Shown in pieces: positions 29,400 to 29,440 of a stretch of 29,440 nucleotides of DNA (positions are counted from its first letter, which is position 1; each line of letters begins with the position of its first letter). Source of the stretch: a virus; the IMG/VR virus record IMGVR_UViG_3300045996_002627, positions 1 through 29,440 of that record. The stretch is one strand, 5' to 3'. Under the pieces are notes generated by a model. It worked only from the letters and a program-made list of their open reading frames with translations, was not told the DNA's origin and made no database searches. Made by a program: the position numbers and the translations under genes.

Positions 29400-29440
29400 C
29401 TAGTGTCCTTTCGTAAGGTAGTTGTGGATTGTGGGGATGA
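29400..29440 (-). CDS. Possible C-terminal end of an upstream gene
   Basis: Reading the minus strand from the right edge, the frame ending at TAG 29400-29402 gives IPTIHNYLTKGH just before the ribosome binding site of the metallopeptidase gene. It may be the end of a gene outside the window. Twelve residues are too few to identify it. Confidence 0.25.
   Translation of the reverse strand, partial: IPTIHNYLTKGH

Noticed and set aside
1-29440. tRNA genes, CRISPR arrays, insertion sequences and attachment sites
   Set aside because: None could be recognised by reading; a tRNAscan or repeat search was not possible.

Overview
The window is part of a double-stranded DNA bacteriophage genome (about 60% G+C by eye) that looks like a short-tailed podovirus. 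The evidence is a leftward virion gene block with terminase large subunit, portal, scaffold-like protein, fibre, major capsid protein, head-tail adaptor and nozzle-like tail protein, followed by large Ala/Gly-rich and coiled-coil proteins of the ejection type. No tape measure, tail sheath or tail tube of a long-tailed phage is visible. No integrase, repressor, tRNA, CRISPR array or insertion sequence was seen. The host cannot be named. Several genes lack a Shine-Dalgarno site but carry a TAnnnT box 6-7 nt before the start codon (a leaderless pattern known from Actinobacteria and Deinococcus-Thermus), whereas most other genes have good AGGAG-type sites.

Layout. (1) Positions 1-2563, rightward: a 5'-partial metallophosphoesterase, a helix-turn-helix protein, a small C2H2 zinc-finger protein, a HAD-type 5'(3')-deoxyribonucleotidase and a DUF1599/Nmad1 protein, i.e. 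nucleotide-related early or middle genes. (2) Positions 24634 down to 2560, leftward: the virion module. In transcription order it holds a small unknown protein, TerL, portal, scaffold-like protein, small virion proteins, a repeat-built fibre, a glycosyltransferase, a methyltransferase, a zinc-ribbon protein, major capsid, a decoration-like protein, an unknown, the head-tail adaptor, a nozzle-like protein, a distal structural protein, a 48-residue coiled coil, five ejection-type proteins and a small membrane protein (holin candidate). (3) Positions 24701-27298, rightward: about a dozen tiny, mostly overlapping genes, including an HExxH protein, several single- or double-pass membrane peptides, a truncated gene duplicate and a DUF4326 protein. 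(4) Positions 27299-27657: a non-coding convergent gap with short direct repeats. (5) Positions 29440 down to 27658, leftward: an ImmA/IrrE-like metallopeptidase, three small proteins and a TerS-like protein with an N-terminal Cys/His motif.

Expression logic. Two leftward promoters share a 12-nt core and 18-bp spacing, one in front of the terminase genes and one in front of the capsid gene. A strong intrinsic terminator lies between the second promoter and the capsid start. A stable hairpin follows the capsid gene and a second strong terminator follows the decoration-like gene. The capsid/decoration pair therefore looks like a separately tuned transcription unit inside the virion operon. The fibre, glycosyltransferase and methyltransferase genes sit together, which suggests that the fibre or another surface is glycosylated.
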